DNA of 64,000 bases from contig JAPVLO010000570.1 of assembly GCA_027257055.1 (NCBI GenBank), positions 820,001 to 884,000 of the forward strand, written 5' to 3'. Positions 11,730 to 23,600 of the stretch are shown piece after piece. The notes beneath the pieces were generated by a model. That model saw nothing but the letters and a program-made list of their open reading frames with translations. It did no database searches and had not been told where the DNA came from. Positions within the stretch are counted from its first letter, which is position 1. The number at the start of each line of letters is the position of its first letter. The translations under genes and the position numbers were made by a program. Source of the stretch: Cephalopachus bancanus (lineage: Eukaryota; Chordata; Mammalia; Primates; Tarsiidae).

Positions 11730-11952
11730 TGTTGGGAGCCAGCCTTGGAGATCCACCTGATTGACAGGGTCCGGGTGGGCCGAAGACCCCGGGCCGCAGG
11801 GCGAGCCCAGGAAGCTGAGGCCCTTCTGTCCTTCACCTTTGCTGTTTGATACCGCCGAAGAATTCTGTGCAGTCGTGGAAGAAGAAAATGGCATGTTTAT
11901 GTGAAGTGCTCACAGCTAACCTGGAAACATCATGGTTTATTTTTCCATTTTT
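11730..11952. repeat. Left inverted-repeat arm, 223 bp
   Basis: Reverse complement of 12846-13068. The only difference I found is 'ggagatcc' here against 'ggaggtcc' there. The arm is GC-rich and CpG-rich ('gggccgaagaccccgggccgc'), unlike the AT-rich middle. The match ends inside the T run at 11948-11961. Confidence 0.92.
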
Positions 11953-11974
11953 TTTTTTTTTGAACAGATGACAA

Positions 11975-12004
11975 TTTAATGCTAGTTAATACAGAGCTTT
12001 TATA
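11975..12004 (-). promoter_or_regulatory. TATA box and ATTAAA poly(A) signal next to an A-run
   Basis: On the minus strand TATAAAAG (12004-11997) is followed by ATTAAA (11980-11975) and, about 13 bp later, by 14 A's (11961-11948). This is the order promoter, R region, poly(A) signal, poly(A) tail expected at the 3' end of a retroviral RNA. Function is not shown. Confidence 0.45.
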
Positions 12005-12845
12005 CCATTTTTGAAGGGGCAAGACAAAGAAAATTCTTTCATATACATATCTTTTAAAAGTTACCAGCTAGTGGTCTTAGTAACAAACAAACCAAGATTC
12101 CCATAGGCTTTAGTAACAAATAAGCCAGGAATCTCATAGGCATTAGACAAGTCCTATTCATAAAGCCAACAAAGACACTCTCAGTCCAATGTCCCAAATT
12201 ACAAATGTTTCAAGAAAGTTTCTTTAAGTGTGTATTTCTTTATGTGTCAGGAATATTCTCATCTTAGGCTCTTGTGTTCTTCAGAGTCCTGTGATCGCCT
12301 CCCTTGTCCAGATGTCCTCGTTACTTTTCTCTTATCTTGCAGTGCTTGTTTCTAAAGAGAACTCAAAAGAAGCTTTTAGTAATGTTTCCCAGGCCCCTCA
12401 AGGTTACTTTCTGTTTTAGCTGATCTGTCATAAAAGTGTCTAATTATTATATTATGAGTTTAGTGAAAACCTACTCTATAAATGTTAACTTAGAATATTA
12501 ATTTTATAGTTTTAACTATAGAATTAAGTAAAAACCTTAACATTAATCTTTATCCTAAGTCAGTGAAAACAGTGTTATAAGTCACCTATATAACTCCTAG
12601 ATAGGTGTTAGAACTTATATTCTAACGAATTCATAATGAACCTATTATAAACTTGTGTTTCTAAAAATCCTTATGTCTAAACACTAAACTGCATAGTTCT
12701 AAATCAAATAAGGAGTGGATATACTCATATCATTTATTACTTAAGCAATGTCTAGTAACTTATAACCAAGTAAAATAAAGCATTCTTGATGTGCTTCAGA
12801 GTTTAACCCTTGCATATGTTAGAAAAGGCCAAGTGGCATAGTGGG

Positions 12846-13068
12846 AAAAATGGAAAAATAAACCATGATGTTTCCAGGTTAGCTGTGAGCACTTCACATA
12901 AACATGCCATTTTCTTCTTCCACGACTGCACAGAATTCTTCGGCGGTATCAAACAGCAAAGGTGAAGGACAGAAGGGCCTCAGCTTCCTGGGCTCGCCCT
13001 GCGGCCCGGGGTCTTCGGCCCACCCGGACCCTGTCAATCAGGTGGACCTCCAAGGCTGGCTCCCAACA
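12846..13068. repeat. Right inverted-repeat arm, 223 bp
   Basis: Reverse complement of 11730-11952, the same length without indels. On the minus strand this arm continues past 'ccattttt' into 'cccactatgcc', so it is probably the original U3 and the left arm the copy. Confidence 0.92.
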
Positions 13069-13074
13069 AAGTAA

Positions 13075-15270
13075 ATCTATGATACAAGCATTGTCCTAAT
13101 AACAAAATCAGGAAAAGACAAAAAAATAAAAAGTAAACCACAAACCTACAAGCAAAAATGTTCAACAAAATATTCACAAATAAAACCCAAGAAAGTATAT
13201 CACAAATTATGCATAACAACAAACTGGGATTTATTTCAGTTATGCAAAGCTAGTTCAACTGTTCAAAATCAGTTAACATAATCAAAATTAAAAGTCTAAA
13301 TAATATAATTTGTAATTAGATCATATCAATGCATACCTAAAAAGTACTTGTAAAAAGCCAACAATTTTTCATAATAAAGGCTCCCAGCAAATTAGAAATT
13401 AAGACTCAAACTTGAAAAAATATGAAACAAACAAAAATGCTGATAAGCTAGCTGATATTGCCTCCAAGATCAAGAACAAGAATTTCTGTTTCATTGCTTC
13501 TTTTCAATGTCTTGCTATAATTTTTAGCTGATGAAATAAGATTTTTTTTTTTTTTTTAGTTGGAGTCTCACTCTGTCACCCAGACTGGAGTGCAGTGGCT
13601 GCTCCCGGCCACCACAGCCTCGACCTGCTGGGCTCCGGTGATCCTTCCACCTCAGCCTTCCAAGTAGCTGAAACTACAGGCGTGCGCTACCACGCCTGTC
13701 AAATTTTTGATTTATTGTAGAGATGAGATCTCGCCAAGTTGCCCAGGCGGGTCTTGTACCCTCAGGCTTAGGCAATTCACTCACCTCGGCCTACCAAAGT
13801 GCCAGGATTGCAGGCTGAGCCGCTGAGCCTGGCCAAAATAAGATTTTTAAAACAAGGAATTAAATGAATACACATGGGGAAGATAAAATACAATTATCTT
13901 TGCAGATTCCATGACTCTATATGTAGAAACTTTCAAATTACAAGATACAAGGTTGTTAAATAAGAGTCAATTAATTTTCTATATACCAACAATGGACAAC
14001 TAGAACTTAAAATTAAAAACATGATATTACTTGCATCAGCAGAAAAAATTGAAAAAAAAAAACCTAGTCTAAAGTCTAAAAAATGTCTAAAATCTATGTC
14101 AAGAAAAGTACAAAGCAAGGCTAAAATACATCTTAAAATCTAAGTAAATAAAAATATTTCATAGACATGGGCAGAAAGACTCAATGTTGTTTACATGTCA
14201 GTTCCTCCCAACTTTATTTACAGATTGAACACATTATCAATCAAAATACTAATGAGATATTTTGTGGATATTGGCAAAATAAATCTAACATCTGTGTTAC
14301 AATGTGAGGAACTCATAATAACCAACACGATATTGAAGAAATAAGGTCACAGGTATGATCTTGCCTGACTTCAAGTCTCACTGTAAGCAAACAATAACCA
14401 AGACAGTGTGGTATTGGCAAAATAACAGAAACATAGATCAGTAGAACAGAATAGAGGGCCCAGAACTAGACCCTATACAGTTTTAGCTAACTGAACTTTC
14501 ACAAAGTTGCAAAGGTAATACAATGGATACATTTTTTTTTCTTTTCAATAAATGGTGCTTGGATAATTGGCCATCTACATGAAAAATAAATAAAAATGAA
14601 TTTATATATGGATCTCATGATTTACACAAAATGGATTCAAAATGGAACATAGATCTAAATATAAAAGAAAAAGTTGCAAAATTTCTAGAAAATAATTTAC
14701 AAAATAACCAGGTGATCTTGGGTTAATGACAGCTTTTACATACAACACTATGTCTATAAATCTATGAAATCTATGAAAGAAAAATTGGTGGAATTTCTTA
14801 AAATTAAAATATCCTGCTCTGGAATAAAGGCACTGTTAAGGGTATGAAAAATCTAACAGTGAATTAGGAGGTGATATTTTCAAAATACATATATAATAAA
14901 AGTCTGCTATACAAAATATGCAAATAACAGTTAAGACTCAACAATTAAAAAAAAAAAACAAAATACAACTTAACACCCCAAATAAAAATGGGCAAAATTC
15001 CTGGACACACATTTATAGAGAAACACAGATGGAAAATAAGCATATAAAGAGATGCTCAGCATAATATGTCTTTAGACAATTGCAAATTAGAACACTCTTG
15101 AGCCATCACTACACACATAAATATTCCTCAGAATAACTAGCATCATCTATGACACACTTGTAGCAACATCATAAAAATTAGTAATAGCAAAAAGTGATAG
15201 AGCAAGAAAGCAGAACGGGATGCTTTCATAATGATACCTCCAGAAATACATCAATTTGAAAAAGTATTCA
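13075..15270 (+). mobile_element. Old L1 ORF2, 3' part
   Basis: Continues the L1 broken at 11729. It includes RT and C-terminal blocks such as 'acaaactgggatttatttcag', 'accaagacagtgtggtattggc' and 'ttcaataaatggtgcttgg'. It carries an Alu at 13547-13835. The frame is wrecked throughout. Confidence 0.8.
13547..13835 (-). mobile_element. Tarsier-type Alu dimer with TSD
   Basis: Minus-strand dimer with the poly(A) side at 13542-13557. The target-site duplication aaataagattttt is at 13534-13546 and again at 13836-13848. It is inserted in old L1 sequence. Confidence 0.95.
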
Positions 15271-15284
15271 TACACAAACACTTT

Positions 15285-16145
15285 ATATTATTATTGTTTT
15301 TGTTGTTATTTTAGACTCATGGACTACATGTGAGAATTGATAAATAAATATGCTGTGTAAAGGTGAAATTTGGGCTTCTGATGATTTATCTTCCTCCAAT
15401 TAATGAGCATGGTATACAATGGATTTCTTTTCCTTTATCTTTCTCCCACTTTTAGCAACACCCAGTGTCTATTGTTTCCATCCTTTTCTTTGTGTGTGCT
15501 CAATGTTTAGTGCCCACTTATAAGTGAGAATATGTGGTACTCAGTTTGTGTGTGTGTGTTTTACTTCACTGAGAATAATGGTCTACAGCCACATCCTTGT
15601 TTGCAAAGGACATGGTTTTTTCCTTCTTTATGACTGTATAGTATTTCATAATGTATACGTATCACATTTTTTATCCAGTCCACATTCAATGGGCATCTAC
15701 TTTGGTGCCATGTTTTTTCTATCAAGGAGGGTGTTGCAATAAATATACAAGTGCAGGTATCTTTTTAGTAGAGAAAATTGTGTTCCTTTGAATGTATTCC
15801 CAGAAGTGGAATTCTTAGGCTGAATGGTAGCTCTATTTTTAGTTATTTGAGAAATCTGCAAATTATTTTTCTCAGAGACTGATCTAGCTTCTCAAGAACA
15901 GTGTATGAGCATTCCTTTTTATTTGCAGCCTTGCCAACACCTGTTGTTTTGCAACTTTTTAATAATAGATGATCTGACTGGTGAGAGAGTTGTTATCTCA
16001 TTGTAGTTTTAATTTGTATTTATCTAATAATTAGTGAAGCTGAGCTTTTTTTCATGTTTGTTAGCTGCTTGTGTGTTTTCTTTTGAGAAGTGATTGTTCT
16101 TGTCCTTTGCCCAATTTTGAATGGGGTTTTTCATCAAAAACATTT
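15285..16145 (-). mobile_element. L1 3' segment, minus strand
   Basis: Shows 'cccacttataagtgagaatatgtgg', 'ggacatggttttttccttc', 'ttgccaacacctgttgttt' and 'gtgattgttcttgtcctttgcccaattttgaa', i.e. the L1 ORF2 C-terminal coding strand in reverse plus part of the 3'UTR. It abuts the plus-strand L1 head to head. Confidence 0.85.
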
Positions 16146-16596
16146 TCAACTGATTAAAGAAACTAGGTTAGAAATCATAGTTTTTTTGTTATGATATAAT
16201 AATAAGAAATAACACATTAGAGAGTGTAATAAGCACAGTTTTACATTACTCATATAACCAATCCCACAATCCAAGACAGAACAGAGTGAAAAGAGCTACA
16301 ATTGACATGGAGGAAAGAGAGGAGAATAAGCGTAAGACTGTCTTGGGACCCAATATCCCATTTACCACAGTAAAATTCATCATCGAGTAAATCTATGAGG
16401 ACTCTGATCCTAGGTTTTGATCGGCAAACTGAGTCTCTAGACTCCTACAAGTGCCAGACAGAAACTTAGAGTCTAAGCAAAACAAACTGAAATTTTGTCA
16501 ATCATAATCAGGTGAATACAGTGACCTTGGCCTCAAAACAACCCACATTTACAAGCATGACTCAGCACATAGGGGTTCAAATTTCAGCATAGGATT
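16146..16596. other. No clear feature
   Basis: Moderately AT-rich sequence that may belong to the 5'UTR of the old L1 that follows. I see no diagnostic block. Confidence 0.4.
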
Positions 16597-16862
16597 GGAC
16601 ATGGTAGCTCCCAACTGCAATGCCAGTGTTTTGGAAGGCAGAGGTGTAAAGATTGCTTGAATACAGAAATTTAAGATTAGCTGAGTAGCTTAGAGAAATC
16701 TTATCAATACATAAAAAAGGAAAAAAAATAGTTGGGCATTGTCATACACACTTTTAGTCTTAGCAGAAATGGAAGAATTACTTGAGCTCAGGACTAGGAG
16801 GTTAGAGTGATCTCTGGTTGTACACTAAGTCTGGACCCTATATCAAAACAAAACAAAACAAA
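16597..16862 (+). mobile_element. Very old Alu dimer
   Basis: Strongly diverged but collinear with Alu: 'ggacatggtagctcccaactgcaatgcc', 'ttttggaaggcagaggt', 'agttgggcattgtcatacac', 'cttgagctcagg', ending in a (CAAAA)n tail at 16846-16864. Confidence 0.7.
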
Positions 16863-17486
16863 AAACCAGCTCAGAAAGGCAACAACCTCGATAGTGAAGG
16901 AATTTCAGCCTGATGCAGTTACTACCATGGCAATGTTCAGCTTATAGTGGCTCCTCGTGCTATAAGCTGCAATAGTCACAAGAAAAAAAAGACTGAAAGA
17001 CTTTCTAGAAGTTGTGGACAAACTGAATGCTGATAAAACTTTTCATATAAAGTCAGACTGCAAAGGCTGAAATAAATATCTATTTCTGCAATGTGCAGAC
17101 TTTGATGAATGACCACAAGGATAAAGAGTAATCAGGGAAGCATGATTTCACTTAACAAACAAAATAACATGACAGTGACTGCTCCTAAAGAGAAGGAGAT
17201 GTATAAACTTTCTGATAAATAACTCAAAGTAGCTCTCTTACAGGAGTTAAACAAACTTCAAGAAAATATATAGAAACACTTCCCAGATTTAACAGACAAA
17301 TTTAATAAAAATAATAGAAAAGCAGAAATTTTGAAACACAAAAATAAAATTAACTTAATAAAAATGCAATAGTATAAATAGCAGAAATAATCAAGCAGAA
17401 GAAAAATATGTGAATTCAAAAACATGATAATTGAAAACATACAGTCAGAATTGAAAAAAGAATAAAGAATAAAAAGAAATAAGTAG

Positions 17487-17768
17487 CCAGGCTCGGTGGC
17501 CCAGCCTGTAATCCTAAGCCTTTGGGAGGCTGAGGTGAGTGAATTGCCTGAGGTCGTGGGTTCGAGACCCGCCTGGGCAGGCAAGACCTCATCTCTACAA
17601 TAAATCAAGAAAATTAGCTGGGTGTGGTTGTGCACGCCTGTAGTTCCTGCTACTTGGAAGGCTGAGGCAGAAGGATTGTCGGAGCCCAGCAGGTCAAGGC
17701 TGCGGTGGCCAGGAGCAGCCACTGCACTCCAGTCTGGGTAACAGAGTGAGACTCCAACTAAAAAAAAA
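17487..17768 (+). mobile_element. Tarsier-type Alu dimer
   Basis: Has 'ccaggctcggtggcccagcctgtaatcc', 'tctctacaataaatcaag' and 'gagactccaact' plus an A tail. It is inserted in the ORF1 part of the old L1M. Confidence 0.93.
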
Positions 17769-18579
17769 TAATTAAGTAAAGATTACAGGAATGTTAAAGG
17801 TCTTCAGTCAGACTCAATCCAAATAAATCTGCCATATGACTATTATAAATCAAATTGTCAAAGAACAAAGAAAAAGAAGGACTCCTGAAAGCAATAAGAG
17901 AAAAAAAAAATCATGTATAAGGGAGTCCCAGCTTGCCTGGCAGCAAACTTCTCAGAAGAAACTCTGCACATCAGGAGAGTAAAATGAAATGTTCAGAGTG
18001 CTAGAGAAAAAAATTATCAACCAAGAATACTGTATCTCACCAAAGCTGACCTTCAGAAAGCAAGGTGAGAAAAAGATATTAAGACATTCCAGGACCAAAA
18101 TAAATAAATGAAACCAAAACAAACAAAAAATGAGTGAATACACTACCACAAGACTTGTCTTACAAGATATGCTAAGGGAAGTTATTCAAGTGAAGAGAAA
18201 TATACACTAATAAGTAACACAAAAAATGCAAAAATATAGTTTGTTTATCAAAGTAAGTATAAAGTCAAATTCAGAATATTCTAGTAGTATAATGATGTAT
18301 AATCCAATTATATCTTTAGTAAAAAAGTTAAATAACACAAATAGTAAAAATAACAATTACTATAATAATTTGTTAAGGTCTATGAAACATAAAAATATAA
18401 ATTGTGACATGAAAAATTTAAACTGCAGTTTGTGGGGAGTAGAGTTAAAAGGTAAGGGTTTTCTTACAAACAAAGAAACATTATCAACTTAAAATAACTT
18501 GTTATAACTATATAAAAACTTGTGTAAGCTCCTTGGTATTACAAAGCAAAAACTTATAAAAGACACACTAAAAATCAGG

Positions 18580-18866
18580 CTGGGTGCAATGGCTCACACC
18601 TATAATCCCAACACTTTTGGAGACCGAGGTGAGAGGATTGCCTGAGTCCACGGGTTCAAGACCAGCCTGGGCAACTTGGTGAGACCTCATTTCTACAATA
18701 AATAAAAAAATTAGCTGGATGTGGTGGCATGTATCTGTGGTCTCAGCTACATGGAAGGCTGGGGGGAGGGGGAATCACCTAAACCCAGCAGATTGAGGCT
18801 GCAGTGGCTGTGAGTGAGCCATTGCACTCCAACCTGGACACAGAGTGAGATTACAACTCAAAAAAA
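18580..18866 (+). mobile_element. Alu dimer, older subtype
   Basis: Keeps 'gcctgggcaacttggtgagacctcat' in the left arm and 'gattacaactc' at the 3' end. The head is closer to standard Alu (ggctgggtgcaatggctcac), so it is probably older than the main set. Confidence 0.9.
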
Positions 18867-19396
18867 ACCCAAAAAACAAAAAACAAATCCCCAAATAGAT
18901 AAATAATTAAAAAACAAAAAATAAAAACGTATTACTAAAGAAAGAAACATAATCACCAGTGATGAAAGCAAAAGAAGAAAGTAAAATAGAATCTACAAAA
19001 CAACCAAAATTTAACAAAGTAGCAATAGTAAGTATCTACACATCAATAATCACCTTGAATGCCAATGCATTAAATTCTGCATTTAAAAGACATGGAATAA
19101 ATTAATGGATTTTTGTTGAAAAGAACTAACTATATGCTACCTACAAGAGACCCACATCACTGGTAAAAACAACCAAACTGAAAGTAAATGGATAGAATAT
19201 GATATTCCATACAAACGGAAACCAAAAGAGAGCAACTGTAGCTATATATACATAAAGTAGACTTTTAAACACATATAATAAAAGAAGACAAGGTTATTAT
19301 ATAATGACAAAGGAGTCAATTCTGCAATAGGATATAATGATTATAAGTATATACCCACACAGCATTGGAGAAAACAAATATAAAAAGAAAATACTA

Positions 19397-19522
19397 TACT
19401 AGCTGCCATGGCTCATGCCTATAATCCAAGTATTTTTGGAGGTGGAGGTTAGAGGATTGCCTGAGCTCACAGGTTTCAGAACAGCTTGAGCAACATAGAG
19501 AAGACTTCATAGCTATAATAAA
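19397..19522 (+). mobile_element. Alu left monomer with TSD
   Basis: Only a left arm is present ('gctgccatggctcatgcctataatcc' to 'gaagacttcatagctataataaaaaa'). It is flanked by aaaagaaaatacta at 19383-19396 and 19523-19536. The duplication shows that it inserted as a monomer and is not a truncated dimer. Confidence 0.88.
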
Positions 19523-22142
19523 AAAAGAAAATACTAATACTTTATATATACATATATATGTATATATAAGAGAGATATACTATAATTAAATAATAATATA
19601 ATAATACAGGGTTAACTTAATATCCCACTTTCAACAATGGAAAGACAGATTCTGGCCAAAGTGCAGTAATGACACATTGGATCTAAACTACACTCAAGAT
19701 CAAATGGATACAACAGATATTTACAGGTTATTCCATTATCTGAGTGCTGCAAAATGCACAGTATTCTAATCTGCATATAAAACATTCTTTAGCATTAATT
19801 AGAGTTTTGTTAAGTAAAAAAATTAACATATTTAAGATTGGTATTATATCCAGTATTTTCCTAACTACAATGTAATAACACTATAAATCAATAACAAGAG
19901 GAATTTTGGACATTTTGTAAATATGCAAATATTAAATAAATTGTTCTTGAATAATAGGGTCAATAAATATATTAAAAGGAAAATTAAAAAAAACTTTTCG
20001 AGACAAAAATAGAAGCACAGTATACCAATTCCTTTGGAATAGAAGAAAAGAGTAAAATTTAAAGCAATAAATCACTACATAAAACAAAACAAAAATAAAT
20101 ATTTCAGAAAAATAACTTAGTATTGCACCTCAATGAACTAAAGAAAATAACAAATTCAAGGCAAAATAAGTATAAAACAAGAAATAATAAAGACCAGAAC
20201 TAAATGAATAAATGAACTTGTCAACCATGAAAACAATACAAAACGGTGAAATGAAGAAATATTTTTTGAAATTATAAATAAAATTGACAAAGCTTTAGTT
20301 AAACTTAATAAAACTAATACCAAAGAATTTCAAAAAATTTTTAAAAACTATTATAATCAAGTATATACCAGTAGTTAGATAACCTAGAAGAAACTGATAC
20401 ATTTATTGACACTTACTAATATTGAATTATGAAGAAACAGGAAATCTGAATAGAATGATAACAAGTGAGGAAAATGAGTCAGTGACAAAAATAATCTTAA
20501 CCAAGAAAAGTTTAAAGCCTTCGCATTTCACTGTGGGATTCTGAAAAACAATCAAAAAAGAATTAATGCTCACCTTTTTAAAACTCTTTCCAAAACTCAA
20601 GAGGAGAGAATATTTCCTAATTTATTTTATGGAGCTAGCATTACTCTGATATTAAAGACAAACAAAGAAGTCTACATGAACAGAAATTTATAGGTTGATG
20701 CCACTGATCAACAAAGATAAAAACAAAATCCTCAGAATATCTGCTGTCAAGTCAAATTAAGTAGCACATTAAAATGATCATTATCATGATCAAATGCAAT
20801 TCCCTTCAGGGATATAAGAATGGTTTAACATATGCAAAATACTCATGGTACATTATACATCAACAGAATATAGAGCAAAAATTATATAATCACCTCAATA
20901 GATACATTAAAATAATTTGATAAAATTTATCTTTTCTTCATGATAAAAACCCTCAACAAACAACTTATAGAAGGAATATACTATAACATAATAAAGGTCA
21001 TATATACTAAAACAACAACTAGCATCATATTGAAGGAGAAAAAATGAAAACCTTCCCCTAAGAACTGGAACAAGACAAGAGTATCCATTTTTAACATTTC
21101 TATTAATATAGTACTGAAAGTTCTAATCAGAGCATTTAAGCAAGAGAAATATAAGAAAGCTATCCACATTTGAAAAGATGAACCTAAATTATTTTTGCAT
21201 ACATAGGACAAAATCATACATACACACATTATATATATGTATATATACATATATATTAAAGATGTCACCTAAATAACTTGTTAGAACTAATAAACAAATG
21301 TAATAAAGTTGTATGTTACAAAATCAGCATACAAAAATTTATAGCATTTTTATAACAATAGCAAAACATGAAAAAAAAAACTACATTCTCATTCACATGC
21401 ACAACAGCTAAAAGCAGATACAATATATAGAAATCAGTTTAACCAAGTCTGCAACATATCACTGCACTGAAAAGTGGAAAATATTCATAAGAGAATTTAA
21501 GAAGATACAGAAAAATGGAAAAATACCCCATGTTCAGGAATTGTATGTATAAATATTGTTGAAAAGTCTATACTACTGAATGTAATCAATAAAATCTCTA
21601 TAAAAATACCAATAATAGCATTCACAGAAATAAAATAAGGTCTTAAACTTTGTATAGAGTCACAAAAGACCCATAATAGCCAAAGCCATCTTTAGCTAAA
21701 GGATCAAAGCCAGAGATACTGCGCTACTTGACTCCAAAATATACTACAAAATTATGTCAACAACAATATTGTACTCACATGAAGGCACTCACATAGACCA
21801 ATGGGACAGAGTTGAGAACCCAGAATGAAATGTATGCATTTACAAACAACTGATTTTGACCAGTATATGAAGAACATGCAGAAGAATAAAATTATATTTT
21901 TGTCTCATTATATGAAATAATAAACTGAAAATGAATTAAACTTAAATGTACAACTTAAAACTAATAAATCACTAAAAAAAGTAGAAGAAAAGCTCCAGGA
22001 CATTGTTCTGGGAAATTATATATATATATATAATTTCAAAAGCAAAGACAACAAGAGCAAAAATAGACAAATGAGAGTATATCCAACTACAAGTTTCTGT
22101 ACTTCCAAGGAAACAGCCAACAGAATGAAAGATGCCCTGTTG

Positions 22143-22437
22143 CCAGGCTCAGTGACTCAGCCTGTAATCCCATGCCTTTGGGAGGCTGAGGTAAGTGGAT
22201 AGCCTGAGCCTGCAGGTTCGAGACCCACGTGGACAGCGAGACCTCATCTCTACAATAAATCAAAAAATCAGCCGGGCGTGGTAGCGTGCACCTTTAGTTC
22301 CAGCTACGTGGAAGGCTGAGTCGGAAGGATTGCCAGAGCCCAGCAGGTCAAGGCTGCAGTGGCCGGGAGCGGCCACTGCAATCCAGTCTGGGTGACAGAG
22401 TGAGACTCCAACTCAAAAAAAAAAAAAAAAAAAGAAA
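22143..22437 (+). mobile_element. Tarsier-type Alu dimer with 16-bp TSD
   Basis: Complete dimer with an A tail, flanked by gaaagatgccctgttg at 22127-22142 and 22438-22453. It is inserted in the C-terminal ORF2 region of the old L1M. Confidence 0.96.
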
Positions 22438-22846
22438 GAAAGATGCCCTGTTGAATGGAAGAAAATATTTTCCATTTATAAATCAGTTAAGATGTTAATG
22501 CCAACAATATGTAAGAAACTCAAACAACTCAATAGCAAGAAAATAAATAGTCCTATTTAGCAATGGGCAAAAGATTCAAATAAATAATTTTCAAAAAAGA
22601 CATGTAAATGGTCAACAGTAATATGAAAAAATGTTCAACATTATTAATCTTCAAGGCGATGTAAACCAAGAAACACAATGAGATATTACTTTACACCAGT
22701 TAAAATAGGTGTATCAAAATACATAAGAAGACAAATGTTGGTGAGGATGTGGAGAAAGAGGAATCCTTACACACTGTTGGTGAGAATGTAAGTTGTTTCA
22801 GTCATCATATAATATCATGAAGTTTCCTCAATATTAAAACAGAACT

Positions 22847-23578
22847 GGCAGCCGGAGAGACTGTCTGGTCCAGGCTTTGCCTCACCACTTAAGTGCCTGG
22901 CTGGGAACTAACAGGGGGGACTATGGAGGGAGTCCAAAAGGAGAGTCATGCTGGAGAGAACAAAAGAGGCACCCCTCCACCATCTTGAAGGCAGGGCAGG
23001 AAAGTACTTCAACTTGCTCACCACAGAGTAACAGACCCTATCTCTGTGACTGGAGGATCAACTACTCAGGGATTGATCATGTCCCAGAGGGAATATCCTG
23101 AAAGCACAAACTTTGGAGTGATCTGATGAATGCTGAGTCCCAGGCGCTCCACTCCCTACCCTGATCCAGCCCCAGGACAAAGGGTGTGACCAGAAAAGAA
23201 CAAGGAAGAACTTCAAAGAGATCAGTGGTGAGTACCAGGCTGACTCAAGCCCCCTCCTCCCCAGTAATCCTATGAAGGTCAAACCCACACAGCTGGGCCA
23301 CAACTGAGAGGGACAAACTTACCTGGATGTCAGTTGAAATAGGAGAACTCCATTCCAGGATAGGCCGTGCTGGGGCACCCCAAGTGAGTACATAACTGGG
23401 GAAGAGACAATCCTGAATGTCTTCACTGAAGATCTCCCTGACAATACTAGAGTAGGAGGGGAAGACTACAGCACCAATCACTTCCACTGTCTCTCCTCCT
23501 TCCTTGCTCTGGATGGTGGGAAGAGAGTGAAAGAGGTGGAAGCTCTGTAGGAGAGACCAGATAAGAGGAGCAATTACA
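22847..23578 (+). mobile_element. L1 5'UTR, plus strand
   Basis: Paralog of the reverse complement of 5941-7200: 'gaggcacccctccaccatcttgaa', 'gggattgatcatgtcccagagg', 'aaagggtgtgaccagaaaag', 'agatcagtggtgagtaccaggctgac'. It lacks the CA/TG-rich expansion of the other copy. It is more GC-rich than its neighbours. No ORF1 follows; the sequence passes into an Alu stub at 23579 and then a minus-strand L1M. Confidence 0.65.
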
Positions 23579-23600
23579 GCTGGGCTCGGTGGCTCAGCCT
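23579..23600 (+). mobile_element. 22-bp Alu 5' stub
   Basis: 'gctgggctcggtggctcagcct' (in two parts: gctgggctcggt, ggctcagcct) equals the first bases of the local Alu type, as at 35643 and 24000. It then stops abruptly in unrelated L1 sequence, which suggests a deletion or recombination junction. Confidence 0.75.

Larger units (their letters stand above)
11730..13068 (-). mobile_element. Palindromic LTR-derived element with inverted U3 ends
   Basis: A 1,339-bp element beginning TGTTGGGAGCC and ending GGCTCCCAACA. It is flanked by a direct 6-bp duplication, aagtaa (11724-11729 and 13069-13074), inside an old L1. Its first and last 223 bp are inverted copies with one mismatch that I can find. 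TG...CA termini, a TGTTGGGAGCC start and a 6-bp duplication fit class II (betaretrovirus-like) LTRs. On the minus strand the order is U3-like arm, ~890-bp AT-rich middle, TATAAAAG, ATTAAA, a 14-A run, then the arm again, inverted. No gag, pol or env coding is present. The near-identical arms contrast with the decayed host L1, so the insertion is young or the arms have been converted. Confidence 0.8.
16880..22846 (+). mobile_element. Old L1M, nearly full length, four Alus inserted
   Basis: The 5' part (16880-18570) has L1M ORF1-type blocks ('tgactgctcctaaagagaaggagatgtataaac', 'cttcagtcagactcaatcc', 'ggagtcccagcttgcctggcagc'). The endonuclease region is around 19000-19340, with 'tatatgctacctacaagagacccacatc'. 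RT and C-terminal ORF2 follow, to 'gttggtgaggatgtggagaaag' and 'tgttggtgagaatgtaag' near 22780. Both ORFs are full of stops. The 3'UTR is missing: the sequence stops at about 22846 where a different L1 5'UTR begins. Confidence 0.8.

Noticed and set aside
11667..11894. Minus-strand frames in the GC-rich left arm of the palindromic element as a possible viral protein.
   Set aside because: They cover U3-like LTR sequence and cross the element boundary into old L1; no retroviral domain is visible.
15285..16145. Head-to-head plus/minus L1s at 15.27 kb as a further twin-primed insertion.
   Set aside because: The plus part is much more decayed and already extends to its C-terminal region, overlapping in content with the minus part; they look like separate insertions.
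22017..22032. Short (TA)n tracts here and at 21229-21255, 19547-19568 and 43690-43709 as cruciform or origin signals.
   Set aside because: Short AT dinucleotide runs are common in AT-rich mammalian DNA and nothing around them supports a function.
22877..23101. Open frames in the GC-richer stretch at 22.9-23.6 kb as a possible host exon or CpG promoter.
   Set aside because: The stretch is paralogous to the L1 5'UTR at 6 kb, and the frames are not conserved between the two copies.
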